From Bythopirellula polymerisocia (GTDB lineage: Bacteria; Planctomycetota; Planctomycetia; Pirellulales; Lacipirellulaceae), in NCBI RefSeq assembly GCF_007860015.1, contig NZ_SJPS01000003.1, positions 1 through 64,000 on the forward strand: DNA of 64,000 bases. Reading direction: 5' to 3'. Positions 55,428-64,000 of this stretch are shown here, piece by piece (positions within the stretch are counted from its first letter, which is position 1; each line of letters opens with the position of its first letter). The position numbers and the translations under genes were made by a program. The notes beneath the pieces are model-generated. The model was not told where the DNA came from. It made no database searches and was given only the letters and a program-made list of their open reading frames with translations.

Positions 55428-56201
55428 TTAGCTTGCCACAGGTTCCTGATCCTGATCTTGAATCAAGGAAAAGAAGACATCTTCCAGGTCGGCACCTTGA
55501 TGCTCAGCAAGCATCCCGGCCACACTTCCTTCGGCCAGTATTTTACCTCGATGCATGATAGCTACTCGGTCGCAGAGTCGCTCGGCTTCTCGCATAATAT
55601 GGGTGGAGAACACAATACATTTCCCTTGGTCTCGGAGCTCCGCGACTGTATCCAACAGGGCGCGAGCGACCAATACATCGAGTCCGCTGGTCGCTTCGTC
55701 GAATATGAGCACGGGTGGGTCGTGCACGATCGCGCGGGCGATCGACACCTTTTGCTTCATGCCGGTGGACATTTTTGCACCCAACAAATCACGAATCGCT
55801 TGCATCTGGAGACGGTCAAAGAGGCTTTCCATGCGATCATGCAGGCGGTCATCCTCCATCCCATAGAGTCGGCCAAAATACTCCACCATCTCCCACGCGG
55901 TCATTCGATCGTAAACAGCTGTGTTCGCCGACATAAAGCCGATATGGTGGCGGACCATTGAAGGCTGCGTGACGCAATCGAACCCGTTGACGCATGCTGA
56001 TCCACTCGTGGGCTGCAGGACTGTGCTGAGGATTCGCAGGGCCGTGGTCTTTCCCGCACCATTGGGGCCTAGCAACCCAAACACTTCGCCCGCAGATGCG
56101 GAGAAGCTCAGATCGTCCAGGGCAACGAACTCTCCGCGCCGCAAGTCCGCGTACACCTTGGTCAGAGAGCGGGCCTCGACAACTACGCTCTCTGTTGACA
56201 T
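55428..56201 (-). CDS. ABC transporter ATP-binding protein (NatA-like)
   Basis: 257 aa from ATG 56201 ([17 protein letters not shown]), with GGA eight bases before it; an upstream reading from 56288 adds an unlike leader. Walker A GPNGAGKT (45-52), Walker [14 protein letters not shown]-loop [12 protein letters not shown]. The signature is [13 protein letters not shown] instead of LSGGQ, as in other ABC-2/NatA ATPases. It serves the CPBP-fused permease directly downstream. NatAB-type systems export Na+ or other cargo; cargo is not known here. Confidence 0.92.
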   Translation of the reverse strand: MSTESVVVEARSLTKVYADLRRGEFVALDDLSFSASAGEVFGLLGPNGAGKTTALRILSTVLQPTSGSACVNGFDCVTQPSMVRHHIGFMSANTAVYDRMTAWEMVEYFGRLYGMEDDRLHDRMESLFDRLQMQAIRDLLGAKMSTGMKQKVSIARAIVHDPPVLIFDEATSGLDVLVARALLDTVAELRDQGKCIVFSTHIMREAERLCDRVAIMHRGKILAEGSVAGMLAEHQGADLEDVFFSLIQDQDQEPVAS

Positions 56202-56334
56202 CTTCGTGTTCCAAGGGAAAGTGGGGGGGGAAGTCCAATTCGCGAAAGGGTTGTTGCCAAACAACCGCGAGATGGGGACCTGTCTCAAGGATACCAGCAG
56301 GGGCCCGTTATGCGAAGTAAGTTCTTTGCCAGAC

Positions 56335-57474
56335 TCAATTTACGATGGGCAACATGTGCTGGTTTTGGCGACTGTGAGGAACAATTGAGGTGACTTCGTC
56401 GTCGATCAGTTCGTAGAAGACGTTTCGCTGCCGCGGTTGGTATCCCAAGTCACTGATAGCAGTGCGAATCTGATCCAAGCTCAAGTGATGAACCGTCCCC
56501 GCTTCGGCAACCACATTTTCCTCAATCATCAAGCTTCCCATGTCGTTCGCACCGTAGAGGAGTGCCATCTGTCCGATCTTGAGTCCCTGAGTCACCCAGC
56601 TTGACTGCAAATTAGCGAAATTATCGAGATAGAGCCGAGCCACGGCATTGGTTTTCAAGTACTCAAACGAACCGGCTGGTGGTATGTCTGCCATATCTGT
56701 ATGGTCTGGCTGGAAGGTCCAACAGATAAAAGCAGTAAAGCCACCCGTCTCGTCTTGCAGTTGCCGGAGTCGCTCCAAATGCTCAATGCGTTCGGCCAAT
56801 GTTTCAACGTGCCCAAACATCATGGTTCCCGTGCTCCGCCCTCCAAGTTCATGCCAAACACGATTCACATTGAGCCAATCGTCGGTGAGTACCTTGCCAC
56901 GAGTAATGGCATGGCGAACGCGGTCGACAAGAATCTCGGCGCCCCCTCCTGGCAAGCTGCCTAGCCCCGCTGCGCGCAATCGACTTAGCACTTCCCTGAG
57001 AGAAAGTTTCGATATCTTCGTAAAGTGATAAATCTCGGGTGGACTGAAGCCATGTACGTTTACCTGGGGGAAATGCGATTTGATATCCTGCAAGAGTTCT
57101 TCATACCATTCGAGCTCAAAGTCGGGATGAAGGCCACCCTGCAGCAGAATCTGGTCGCCACCGATCTCGACGGTTTCCTGAATCTTGTTCAGCAGTTCTT
57201 CCCGCTCCAGGACGTACCCCTCTCCCGATTTAGGTGAGCGATAGAAGGCACAGAAATCGCATACAGCGGTACAAATGTTCGTGTAATTGATATTGCGATC
57301 AATATTGTACGTACGATAGTTCTCAGGATGCAGACGACGGGTAACTTCATCCGCAGCGCGACCAATGGCGGCCAGGTCATGGGATTCGAGCAGACGCAAC
57401 CCTTCGCTGGGAGTTAGCCGCTCACCAGCTACGGCCTTATCGAGAAGATAGTCAGTAGAAACTTCAGCAATCAT
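56335..57474 (-). CDS. mqnC: Radical-SAM menaquinone enzyme, cyclic dehypoxanthinyl futalosine synthase
   Basis: 379 aa. The [4Fe-4S]/SAM motif is [16 protein letters not shown] (CxxxCxxC). Other markers: [41 protein letters not shown] and [14 protein letters not shown], all as in the MqnC/MqnE family. GGGAEILVD and the TMMFGH block fit MqnC better than MqnE, so the call is MqnC with some doubt. It catalyses ring closure of dehypoxanthine futalosine in the futalosine route to menaquinone. Start ATG overlaps the stop of mqnA (4 nt, 57471-57474). Confidence 0.85.
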   Translation of the reverse strand: MIAEVSTDYLLDKAVAGERLTPSEGLRLLESHDLAAIGRAADEVTRRLHPENYRTYNIDRNINYTNICTAVCDFCAFYRSPKSGEGYVLEREELLNKIQETVEIGGDQILLQGGLHPDFELEWYEELLQDIKSHFPQVNVHGFSPPEIYHFTKISKLSLREVLSRLRAAGLGSLPGGGAEILVDRVRHAITRGKVLTDDWLNVNRVWHELGGRSTGTMMFGHVETLAERIEHLERLRQLQDETGGFTAFICWTFQPDHTDMADIPPAGSFEYLKTNAVARLYLDNFANLQSSWVTQGLKIGQMALLYGANDMGSLMIEENVVAEAGTVHHLSLDQIRTAISDLGYQPRQRNVFYELIDDEVTSIVPHSRQNQHMLPIVN

Positions 57475-58295
57475 TGTTCACACACCGCGGATGCAGCACC
57501 CATTATCTCGGGGACGAGTCCGCACTCGTATGCCCGCTGATAGAATAAATCCAAACCACGTTTCTCGCGATTTCCCAATGTAAAATACAAGTTTCTGGAG
57601 AGATATTCCAGAACCAATTCGAAGGGGAGTCGCATCTCTGCCGATTGCTTGCGAGCGACAGCCGCAAGATTTTGAACCCCTTCGTCTCGAGCGGCCTCAA
57701 GCTCTGTTGAGACGGCAGAAAAATTGAGGCCTGGTCGGGCAACCCACATTGCAAACACAAATGGCAATTCCGTCGATCGGCACCATCGGTCGCCGAGATC
57801 CCAGGTTTCGATAAACTCGCTATTCTCACACTGAATTGCCCTGTCTCCGATAATCAAGACGGCATCCGACTGCACGTCTTGAGGCCCAGCCCCCAACGGC
57901 AAAGATTGTAACTGAGGAGCGATAACTTGCTTCTCTTGCAGGAGCATTTGAGCAAGCAAACAACTGGTCCTCGATCCTTCGTCGAGCGCCAACGTCTCAA
58001 CCTCGGCTGGGGGAACTCGAAAAAGAAGCTTCACGCTCAAAACAGGACCATGACAAGCAATGCAAGCATTCGACACTACAGACCACTCAGGGTGAACCAA
58101 TAATTCTGCAGAGGGAACCAGAGCAACATCCAACTCCCCGCCAGCCAACGCATCGGCCAGCCGGCTTGGATAATCCAAAACGATTTTCGCTTCCGGCAAC
58201 CTCTCCACAAGCCGATAAACCAGAGGCTTAGTATTGAGGTAGCTAACTGCCCCGATTCTTAGACGGTCTTCTGGGTGGGAAGGGGAGCGAGTCAT
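57471..58295 (-). CDS. mqnA: Chorismate dehydratase MqnA
   Basis: 274 aa from ATG 58295. N-terminal signature RIGAVSYLNTKPLVYRL, followed by YPSRLADALAGGELDVALVPSAEL, and LIIGDRAIQCE, match MqnA, a periplasmic-binding-protein fold turned enzyme that removes water from chorismate to start the futalosine menaquinone route. MqnD is similar but begins differently. The stop overlaps the mqnC start. A TTG 6 nt upstream is also in frame. First gene of its run; mqnB, mqnD and mqnE are not in the window. Confidence 0.9.
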   Translation of the reverse strand: MTRSPSHPEDRLRIGAVSYLNTKPLVYRLVERLPEAKIVLDYPSRLADALAGGELDVALVPSAELLVHPEWSVVSNACIACHGPVLSVKLLFRVPPAEVETLALDEGSRTSCLLAQMLLQEKQVIAPQLQSLPLGAGPQDVQSDAVLIIGDRAIQCENSEFIETWDLGDRWCRSTELPFVFAMWVARPGLNFSAVSTELEAARDEGVQNLAAVARKQSAEMRLPFELVLEYLSRNLYFTLGNREKRGLDLFYQRAYECGLVPEIMGAASAVCEQ

Positions 58296-58458
58296 GTCCA
58301 AAAATGTCGTAAGTTTTTGTCTGATCCAAAGCGACGATTATAGAGGGCCTTTGGAGGGCCGACTAGGCTGGCCGCGCGGTACGATGTGATTCTCGCCAAA
58401 AGATCAACCGAATTAAGCGCGTTACTTTAACCTGTTAGATAGAATCATCGAGGGCCGC

Positions 58459-60267
58459 TCATACCTCTAGCTTACGAAACGCACGAAAACCACCCATGAG
58501 AGGCACAATCGTAACCAAAGCCGTCAACAGCACTACTCCAATCAACCCGAGAGATAGCCAAAGCAGGAGATTTCCTGCCGGAATCATTTGAGTCTGCAAC
58601 TTGCTTTCATTTGCCATGAAATAGAAATGGCAGGGGAGGGCGGTGAGCAAAACGGTCAGCAAGATGAATATCGCACTCAGGACAAGATTGAGCGTGCCAC
58701 CAAAACCGGCGGCAATTTTTGAAGGAGACTGCTCCCGGAAATCGGGCATGATCGCACCCAAACCGACGGCCATGCCGGAGAGTCCAATACAAAGCATCAG
58801 GCAAATGAATTGGTGAATAACAATCACCTGTATCGACACCCTTAACATGATATCGCTAGAAACGACCAATATAGCGCACGGCAGCCAGGAACCACTTGCT
58901 GCAAACAGAAACTTACCCCAGAGTATGGCGTCTCTTTCAATGGGAAGTCTTCCGAGTATCCAGAATCTGCGCCCTTCGAGGCTGATAAGAGGGTATATGA
59001 ATCGGGTCGTGAAAGTTGATAGAATGAGCCCTACCACAGCCAGATTGAGAAAGCTGACGATGTTGACCCATGCCAATACATTAATGTCCTGGCGGTGTTG
59101 CCTGAAGCGGTCGATATTGGCAAAGTAGAGCATCAACAAACCGAAGAAAATGAGAAACTGTGACCACTGAACGGGATCACGACGAAACATGCGAAAGTCT
59201 TTGATGATTAACAACTGAGTTTCTCTCGGCAAGAGCCAGAGTAGCTTTTCAGTTATGCGGTCAATCCACGCCATGCGGAGATGCGTCTGGCGTGCTTGCC
59301 GGGAATTCAAGCCATAGTAACTTGAACGGTAGAGGAGCCCCCCTACCCAGAGCAATATGACATGAAAAAACATCGCATTCGAAAGTAGTACGATTAGATA
59401 CTTGCCGCTTTCAAACCAGGGGAGGTCGCCAGGGTCAAAAGTCTCTTCACGCGCCGCTTCCAGCAACCCGTTGCTCAACCAGGTACTTGGCAGCCATTCT
59501 TCACGAGTGAACTCGAAACGGCGGAATGTCTGCTTGAACCAGGCGGCTCCCAAAAGATCTGCGTCTTTGATGTCGAGCGTTCGCCATATCGAAGTATAAG
59601 CAACGACAACAATCAATAAGGCGATGATTCCTACGACGATTCTACGCAGATGGGGTACACGGCTTATCAGGATCAGACAGATAATCGCTCCTATCGTGCA
59701 GGGAATATAGGCGAAGGAGATCATTAACCCAGGCAAGTAGGCGTAATAGTACCACGGGGCTGACACAACAATCCCGTAAGCGATCAACATGGGACTCGCC
59801 AGGAGAAAAAATCCCCAGCTGCTAAAGAAAAGAGACTCTTGGAAGCGGTACAGGACGATTCGAGAATCCCTGATGGGCAAGGTCAAGAGATGGTTTGTTT
59901 CGTTCGAAGCATACAATCCTCCATACAGGATGATTCCAGACGAGAAAATGAGCATAATCTGCAACGACATGAAGAAGAGCGTGAAGACAAACTGCACTGT
60001 TTGCGCATGGTACGTCGCTCCGGGGAGCCCTACCTGGCCGACCACGAAGTCGAATCCCAGGTAGAACAGCACAAAAAGGCCAATCCAAAACACGATGCTC
60101 AAGGAGATGACTAAACTGGTCCGCAACCGAGAATTGGCAAACAGGTGGCGTAATTGGCTGCGAGTTTCTCGTATGCGCAACTTCCAAAACAGTTGCCCTT
60201 CGCGCTCGTGAGTTGGTAATCGCTCGATCTGATCGAGATAGTCTGATGTACTCAGATCAGATTCCAT
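58459..60267 (-). CDS. ABC-2-type exporter permease
   Basis: 602 aa, about eleven hydrophobic segments (TSLVISLSIVFWIGLFVLFYL near the start; LLWLSLGLIGVVLLTALVTI near the end), with a cytosolic N-terminus of about 45 residues (LFWKLRIRETRSQLRHL). Layout matches large ABC-2 permeases in which both halves are in one chain. The gene follows the ATPase by 36 nt. It lacks any protease fusion, unlike the NatB-like protein at 53138. Cargo unknown. Confidence 0.85.
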   Translation of the reverse strand: MESDLSTSDYLDQIERLPTHEREGQLFWKLRIRETRSQLRHLFANSRLRTSLVISLSIVFWIGLFVLFYLGFDFVVGQVGLPGATYHAQTVQFVFTLFFMSLQIMLIFSSGIILYGGLYASNETNHLLTLPIRDSRIVLYRFQESLFFSSWGFFLLASPMLIAYGIVVSAPWYYYAYLPGLMISFAYIPCTIGAIICLILISRVPHLRRIVVGIIALLIVVVAYTSIWRTLDIKDADLLGAAWFKQTFRRFEFTREEWLPSTWLSNGLLEAAREETFDPGDLPWFESGKYLIVLLSNAMFFHVILLWVGGLLYRSSYYGLNSRQARQTHLRMAWIDRITEKLLWLLPRETQLLIIKDFRMFRRDPVQWSQFLIFFGLLMLYFANIDRFRQHRQDINVLAWVNIVSFLNLAVVGLILSTFTTRFIYPLISLEGRRFWILGRLPIERDAILWGKFLFAASGSWLPCAILVVSSDIMLRVSIQVIVIHQFICLMLCIGLSGMAVGLGAIMPDFREQSPSKIAAGFGGTLNLVLSAIFILLTVLLTALPCHFYFMANESKLQTQMIPAGNLLLWLSLGLIGVVLLTALVTIVPLMGGFRAFRKLEV

Positions 60268-60303
60268 GATAGGAAACTTCCCAGCATTGTTTCACTGCAA
60301 CGT

Positions 60304-61092
60304 TTAAGGCTCAAGCACTGGGCTTTCTGAATGACTCCGAAAATCACCATTCGAATTACCATCGAAAACGGATACATCTGTCAGTGCGAGGTAGAGCGAC
60401 TCGAGTGTGCCCAATACTCCAGGCACCCTCTCACGCAATTGGGCTACTGTGCCTTCGAACACAAGTCTGCTGGAGTTCATTACTGCAACTCTATCGGCTA
60501 TTTCTTCGGCGATTCCTAGTGTGTGTGTAGACATCAAGACGGTTTTCCCGTTATCGGCATAGGCTCGCAGGAAGTCTTTGACCAAGCGAATACACTGCGG
60601 GTCTAGTCCAACCATCGGCTCGTCGACTACCAATACTTCTGGCTCGTGTATCAACGCTGCCGCAAAGACAGTACGCTGCCGCATGCCGTGGGAATAACTT
60701 TCAGTAAGCCTGTCCATGAACTCTCCCAACTGGAATCGTTCGACTTCCCTTTGTACGGCAGTTCTAACTTCCGAAGCCGTCAACCCATACAGTTCACCTA
60801 CGAATTCCAGGAATTCGCGTGCGGAGAGCTTATCATAAAGAAAGGGCTGATCTGGGACATAGCCAATGAGGCGACTTGCCTCACGCATACTCTCACTAAC
60901 AACATAGGGGCCAACTTTCACTTGCCCGAAACTGGGCTGGAGAAGACCGACCAACATCTTAATCGAGGTCGTCTTGCCAGCTCCATTATGGCCTAGAAGT
61001 GCAACGAGTTCCCCTTTGCCCACAGAAAGGTTGAGCCTCTCTACAGCAGTTCGATTGCCAAACGTGCGGGTGACATCTTCAAAATGTATCAT
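60304..61092 (-). CDS. ABC transporter ATP-binding protein
   Basis: 262 aa. Walker A GHNGAGKT (34-41), Walker B VLVVDEPMVGLD, signature YSHGMRQRTVFAAAL (a degenerate LSGGQ), H-loop STHTLGIAEEIADR. Daughter of the common ABC-2 exporter ATPase family (CcmA/NatA-like). The permease follows directly. A secreted unknown protein (61198-62121) lies 105 nt upstream on the same strand and may belong to the same transcript. Confidence 0.92.
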   Translation of the reverse strand: MIHFEDVTRTFGNRTAVERLNLSVGKGELVALLGHNGAGKTTSIKMLVGLLQPSFGQVKVGPYVVSESMREASRLIGYVPDQPFLYDKLSAREFLEFVGELYGLTASEVRTAVQREVERFQLGEFMDRLTESYSHGMRQRTVFAAALIHEPEVLVVDEPMVGLDPQCIRLVKDFLRAYADNGKTVLMSTHTLGIAEEIADRVAVMNSSRLVFEGTVAQLRERVPGVLGTLESLYLALTDVSVFDGNSNGDFRSHSESPVLEP

Positions 61093-61197
61093 GGATCAAC
61101 GTCGTGAAGGCACTGAGTCAGCAAATCGATGTACACAACACGAGGTCAATGTACCAGGAAACCATTCAGGATGAAATGAAGGCACCCAGAGTGAAAT

Positions 61198-62121
61198 CTA
61201 GTTCTGATCTGATGCGACTTCCGAGTTGAAACTGTCCGTTTCAAGAGTGATCATATCCTCAAAGAACTTCTGACCCATAGCATTGGACTCGGCTTCAGTG
61301 AGCCGATTAAATCGAAGATGTGAACTTCCCAGGTACACATCTCGCCTGAGAATTGATCCCTCCGGCTCTACCCAGGACACAGCCTGTAGACGTGCTTTTT
61401 CGGAAATCCCAGATCCAAGCAAGCCCTGGTATTCCACTTTAAAGACGCGCCTGAGTTCTTCCGCGAAGAATAGCTTTTCTTCGGCAACCACCTCGACCTT
61501 GACCAGTTCTATCTGATCTCCCGAGGCCCGGAAGGGACTATAGACTTCTTCTTGCCAATGTTTACCCAAATACATATAGGGAAGTTCCGAACCAGGAAAC
61601 AAGACCTCGTTAAGAGAATTGCTGTCTGGCAAGTAAACCGACGTTTCGTAAGGCAAACTACCGGTACTGACCGTAAGGTTTAAATAGGAGTCTTTCACCC
61701 TCCCTGAAATCCGGAGGACGGAAGCCATTTCGTTGAGCGATACCTTGCTGTGGAAAGAAGAAAAATTTCCTAAGGAATCAACTTCGATACGAGATTTTAC
61801 ATCGAACGACATTTTCCCCAGGCTGGGGACCGCCATTCTCATCCAAGTTGGCGCTAAATCAGAGATGGGCATGTCATGGAGCAAGATGCGATTATGGAGC
61901 TCTACTGTCCCTCCCACCCCAGCCACACGCACACTTGCAGCCTTGCCAACTGGATTGTTGGCCCATTCAACTTCCCAAGCTACGACTTGGTTGTCTCGGA
62001 ATGTCTCGATGGAGGGAGAATGTCCGTCCCCCATGCCGGGCATGACCCGCTCGGTCACCAGCCATGCCATACTGGAGAGCCACAATGCGAACACTGCAAG
62101 GACGAATATCCGATTCGCCAT
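61198..62121 (-). CDS. Exported protein of unknown function next to an ABC exporter
   Basis: 307 aa. An uncleaved-looking N-terminal span (IFVLAVFALWLSSMAWLVTERV) is followed by a mostly beta-strand domain (VVAWEVEWANNPVGKAASVRV; MSFDVKSRIEVDSLGNFSSF; FKVEYQGLLGSGISE). It resembles outer-membrane-lipid-handling or LolA-like beta domains only loosely. No family assigned. Its place before the ABC ATPase suggests it helps that exporter. Confidence 0.75.
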   Translation of the reverse strand: MANRIFVLAVFALWLSSMAWLVTERVMPGMGDGHSPSIETFRDNQVVAWEVEWANNPVGKAASVRVAGVGGTVELHNRILLHDMPISDLAPTWMRMAVPSLGKMSFDVKSRIEVDSLGNFSSFHSKVSLNEMASVLRISGRVKDSYLNLTVSTGSLPYETSVYLPDSNSLNEVLFPGSELPYMYLGKHWQEEVYSPFRASGDQIELVKVEVVAEEKLFFAEELRRVFKVEYQGLLGSGISEKARLQAVSWVEPEGSILRRDVYLGSSHLRFNRLTEAESNAMGQKFFEDMITLETDSFNSEVASDQN

Positions 62122-62319
62122 AGGATGACTCCATGGTTAGAGACCTAGACCACGAAACGAAACCAAATCCTTTCCGCCTAAAGAGTTACCGCCCGGCGCG
62201 GCACCACTTATCGATTCTCTAGGCATTGTAGCCAGAAATTTGAGTAAAAGCGACAGATTGTTCATTTCTCAGCCAAGAAAACGGCAATTTTGAGCAATTC
62301 TGGCTAGCACTTGGGGATA

Positions 62320-62919
62320 CTACTGAGCCGAATCCTTAGAGTTAGCAGAGGCTTCAACACTCCCAATCCCCAACGCCGTTTCCAGATAGTCGTCGAGCGT
62401 ATAAATAGTTTGCTGACGTAGTGAGGAGGAACCACTCTTTTTTGTGTCAGCCTGGGCTATTGGATTTTGCCGCTTTGCTTCAACCATTGAAATGATTTCT
62501 GCCGTCGACTTATCGATAATCGCCCGTTGAAGCACTTCTCTCCCTTGAGGGCTGAGCGAAAGTGCTTCGATTTCTGCGTATCCTCCCAGTTGGCTACTCG
62601 CTGAGCTGAGTATTTCACTCCCTTGTTCCTTGTAGAAAAAACGGCAAAGAGGTGCTGTATCCTTAAGAGTTCTATGCAACAGGCCACGGTGCGTAGCGGG
62701 GGAAGCACCCAGGCTTAGCCGCAGATATTGCTGTAGTTCTTCGATCTGAGACTCTGTGACCAAGCCTCCGGGAACGTAGCCAGTCATTGATTCCAGATAT
62801 AGCCTTGCCGTTTCAGAAATCGCCCTGCGCTGCTGGCTGTCCAATTGAGGTTTGGCGGCGAAGGTGATTATTGGTGTAAACGCCAAGAAACTGATCGATA
62901 AGATGACTATGGTTTTCAT
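62320..62919 (-). CDS. Small exported helical protein, unknown function
   Basis: 199 aa from ATG 62919 (MKTIVILSISFLAFTPIITFAA), which makes a clean signal peptide; an ORF start at 63033 would add 38 polar residues. The mature part is helical and charged (QLDSQQRRAISETARLYLES; SPQGREVLQRAIIDKSTAE), without known motifs. The 198 nt downstream (62122-62319) contain a distant inverted repeat AGCCAGAA/TTCTGGCT (62230-62237, 62298-62305) but no clear terminator. Confidence 0.7.
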   Translation of the reverse strand: MKTIVILSISFLAFTPIITFAAKPQLDSQQRRAISETARLYLESMTGYVPGGLVTESQIEELQQYLRLSLGASPATHRGLLHRTLKDTAPLCRFFYKEQGSEILSSASSQLGGYAEIEALSLSPQGREVLQRAIIDKSTAEIISMVEAKRQNPIAQADTKKSGSSSLRQQTIYTLDDYLETALGIGSVEASANSKDSAQ

Positions 62920-63074
62920 TTCTAAAGTCCGGTCGGATGTGCGGAAACGAAGCTCCGAATTGCAGAAAAGTGGGTTTCTACCCGAGGCCCAAAGTCCGAG
63001 AAGAATGGGCACTCTTCTGGGTGTATTAGACAACCCTACCTTACGAAAGCAGATGAAGGGTCCATTTCATAACC

Positions 63075-63121
63075 CCTTTAATTAAAGGAACTTACATAAA
63101 ACTCTGAAAAACTTTTTCAGA
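63075..63121. promoter_or_regulatory. Two adjacent palindromes in a divergent intergenic region
   Basis: CCTTTAATTAAAGG (63075-63088) is a perfect 14-bp palindrome; 14 nt later TCTGAAAAA-C-TTTTTCAGA (63103-63121) is a perfect 9+1+9 inverted repeat. They lie between the exported-protein gene (minus) and the zinc-ribbon gene (plus), just before a possible promoter TTGCAT (63151-63156)/TATGTT (63173-63178). The remainder of the 316-bp gap 62920-63235 shows nothing else. They could be operator sites or RNA hairpins. Confidence 0.5.
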
Positions 63122-63235
63122 ATAAGTCCCCCTTTCGGGTGGGTTACTATTTGCATCCGGACATTGATGGATTATGTTGGCATAACAGTCGTTCGGAACC
63201 GATTCTATTCTTACTCGCCAAACAGGAGGTTAACC

Positions 63236-63460
63236 ATGCCGAGTGGTGCTTATTTCATTCGCAGTTGTCCAACTTGTGGCAGGTCATTGGAAATTCGGGT
63301 TGAGTATTTTGGCAAGCGTGTCTCTTGTAAACACTGTTCAGCTGAGTTTGACACGATCGATGCCCCTCAAGATTCACTGGGGGCTAGTGATTCGTCGCTT
63401 AGTCTCTTGGCACGTGCTGAAGAGTTGATCGAGTCAGTGAAGATTGGCTCCGTGGCCTGA
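63236..63460 (+). CDS. Small zinc-ribbon protein
   Basis: 74 aa from ATG 63236, with a strong AGGAGGT (63224-63230) six bases upstream; the longer ATG reading from 63164 lacks such a site. Two Cys pairs, SCPTCGRSLEI and VSCKHCSAEFDT, are spaced as a zinc ribbon. The tail is helical and acidic (SLLARAEELIESVKIG). Small single-ribbon proteins like this are frequent in planctomycetes and of unknown role. Its 3' end overlaps the end of aroA on the other strand by 27 nt. Confidence 0.8.
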   Translation: MPSGAYFIRSCPTCGRSLEIRVEYFGKRVSCKHCSAEFDTIDAPQDSLGASDSSLSLLARAEELIESVKIGSVA

Positions 63461-64000
63461 ATTCTGCCGATCATTTGTTAGACTTCCCAGTTCTGTAAAG
63501 AACTTGGGATAGGTTTTGGCAGTGCAGTCTGGGTCTCGGATAACGACTCCGCGCGCCTTGATTCCGGCAACGGCAAAACTCATTGCCATGCGATGGTCGT
63601 TATAGGTATCAATGGTGGCCGGCAGAACCTCACCAGGGATGATGTCGAGCCCACCCGGGTACTCCGCAACTTTTGCTCCGAGCTTCCGCAGTTCCGTCGC
63701 CAAGGCCGCGATGCGGTCGGTTTCCTTGTGGCGAATGTGGGCAATGTTTCGAATACGCGTCGTACCTTTTGCAAACAGAGCCACCACAGCTAATGTTTGC
63801 ACGGTATCGCTGATCGCATTCATATCTACATCGATGCCACTGAGCGGACCGCCCTGTACCGTGATGGCATCCTCTTGGTATTCAATCTGGCAGCCCATGC
63901 TCTGCAGGCATTTGACGAAGGCGACGTCCCCTTGCAGGCTTTGCGAGTTCAAGCCGCGGACCGTCACCTTGCCTCCTGTGACAGCTGCAACAGCCCAGAA
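63434..64000 (-). CDS. aroA: 3-phosphoshikimate 1-carboxyvinyltransferase (EPSP synthase), C-terminal part
   Basis: Partial: the frame is open from the window edge (64000; FWAVAAVTGGKVTVRGL in sense) to TGA at 63434, about 188 residues of the usual about 430. EPSP-synthase motifs: DVDMNAISDTVQTLAV with the catalytic Asp, RIRNIAHIRHKETDRIAALA with a catalytic Glu, YNDHRMAMSFAVAG and DPDCTAKTYPKFF. The enzyme joins PEP to shikimate-3-phosphate in the route to chorismate, which also feeds mqnA. The last residues (NDRQNSGHGANLH) extend past the family's usual end and overlap the zinc-ribbon gene. Confidence 0.95.
   Translation of the reverse strand, partial: FWAVAAVTGGKVTVRGLNSQSLQGDVAFVKCLQSMGCQIEYQEDAITVQGGPLSGIDVDMNAISDTVQTLAVVALFAKGTTRIRNIAHIRHKETDRIAALATELRKLGAKVAEYPGGLDIIPGEVLPATIDTYNDHRMAMSFAVAGIKARGVVIRDPDCTAKTYPKFFTELGSLTNDRQNSGHGANLH

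Noticed and set aside
53138..62121. The two ABC exporters as a recent duplication
   Set aside because: The permeases differ in length, topology and domain content and the ATPases share only family motifs.
62230..62305. AGCCAGAA/TTCTGGCT inverted repeat as a terminator
   Set aside because: Arms are 60 nt apart and no T-run follows.

Overview
The window reads as chromosome from a planctomycete, most likely a Pirellulales-type member. This is inferred from gene content: a DUF1549/DUF1553 protein next to a Tat-signal DUF1501 protein, a CxPxR sulfatase, several very large secreted PQQ-propeller/TPR proteins, a MoxR-DUF58-VWA operon, a planctomycete-style Ser/Thr kinase, and futalosine-route menaquinone genes. 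Coding density is high. I see no prophage, insertion sequence, CRISPR array or rRNA. One tRNA gene (Phe, GAA) is present.

Layout. (1) 51-23696, all minus strand: a run of 13 closely spaced or overlapping genes. In transcription order these are a double-propeller/TPR protein, a secreted toroid (squalene-cyclase-fold) protein, a MoxR ATPase, DUF58, BatA-VWA, VWA/amidotransferase-like, DUF4175-like, a coiled-coil protein, a Q-rich protein, an NPCBM protein, an intact HtrA-like protease, and two HtrA-like proteins that have lost all three catalytic residues. (2) 23697-25002: a regulatory hub with a 13-bp direct repeat, an HU gene and its terminator, tRNA-Phe, and two divergent sigma70-like promoters. 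(3) 25003-36644, plus strand: toroid/HEAT protein, a TonB-like single-span protein, ExbB, ExbD, ExbD, a membrane TPR/PQQ propeller, a TPR-fused solute-binding protein, and an unknown secreted protein. DUF1549/1553 and DUF1501 genes follow. (4) 40411-51856: mixed housekeeping and accessory genes (methyltransferase, sulfatase, kinase, RluA-type pseudouridine synthase, Maf, Gfo/Idh/MocA oxidoreductase, transketolase, hemolysin III, a large secreted protein). (5) 51850-58295, minus: mqnA and mqnC, an ABC ATPase, an ABC-2 permease fused to a CPBP protease, and a probable aminodeoxyfutalosine deaminase. (6) 58459-62919, minus: a second ABC-2 exporter, and two exported proteins of unknown function. 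(7) 63236-64000: a small zinc-ribbon protein overlapping tail-to-tail with the 3' part of aroA, which runs off the window.

Two blocks stand out as possible undescribed systems. The first is the MoxR/VWA operon ending in one active and two inactive HtrA paralogues. It looks like an ATPase-driven envelope assembly or quality-control machine with built-in pseudoprotease adaptors. The second is the ExbB-ExbD-ExbD cluster, which lacks a recognisable TonB but carries a protein of TonB/TolA topology together with propeller, TPR and solute-binding proteins. It looks like a proton-motive-force-driven envelope device. The two blocks face away from each other around HU/tRNA-Phe, and each contains one toroid protein and one PQQ/TPR protein, so they may be halves of a single envelope system. 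The functional linkage is inference; the gene order, motif losses and overlaps are read directly from the sequence.
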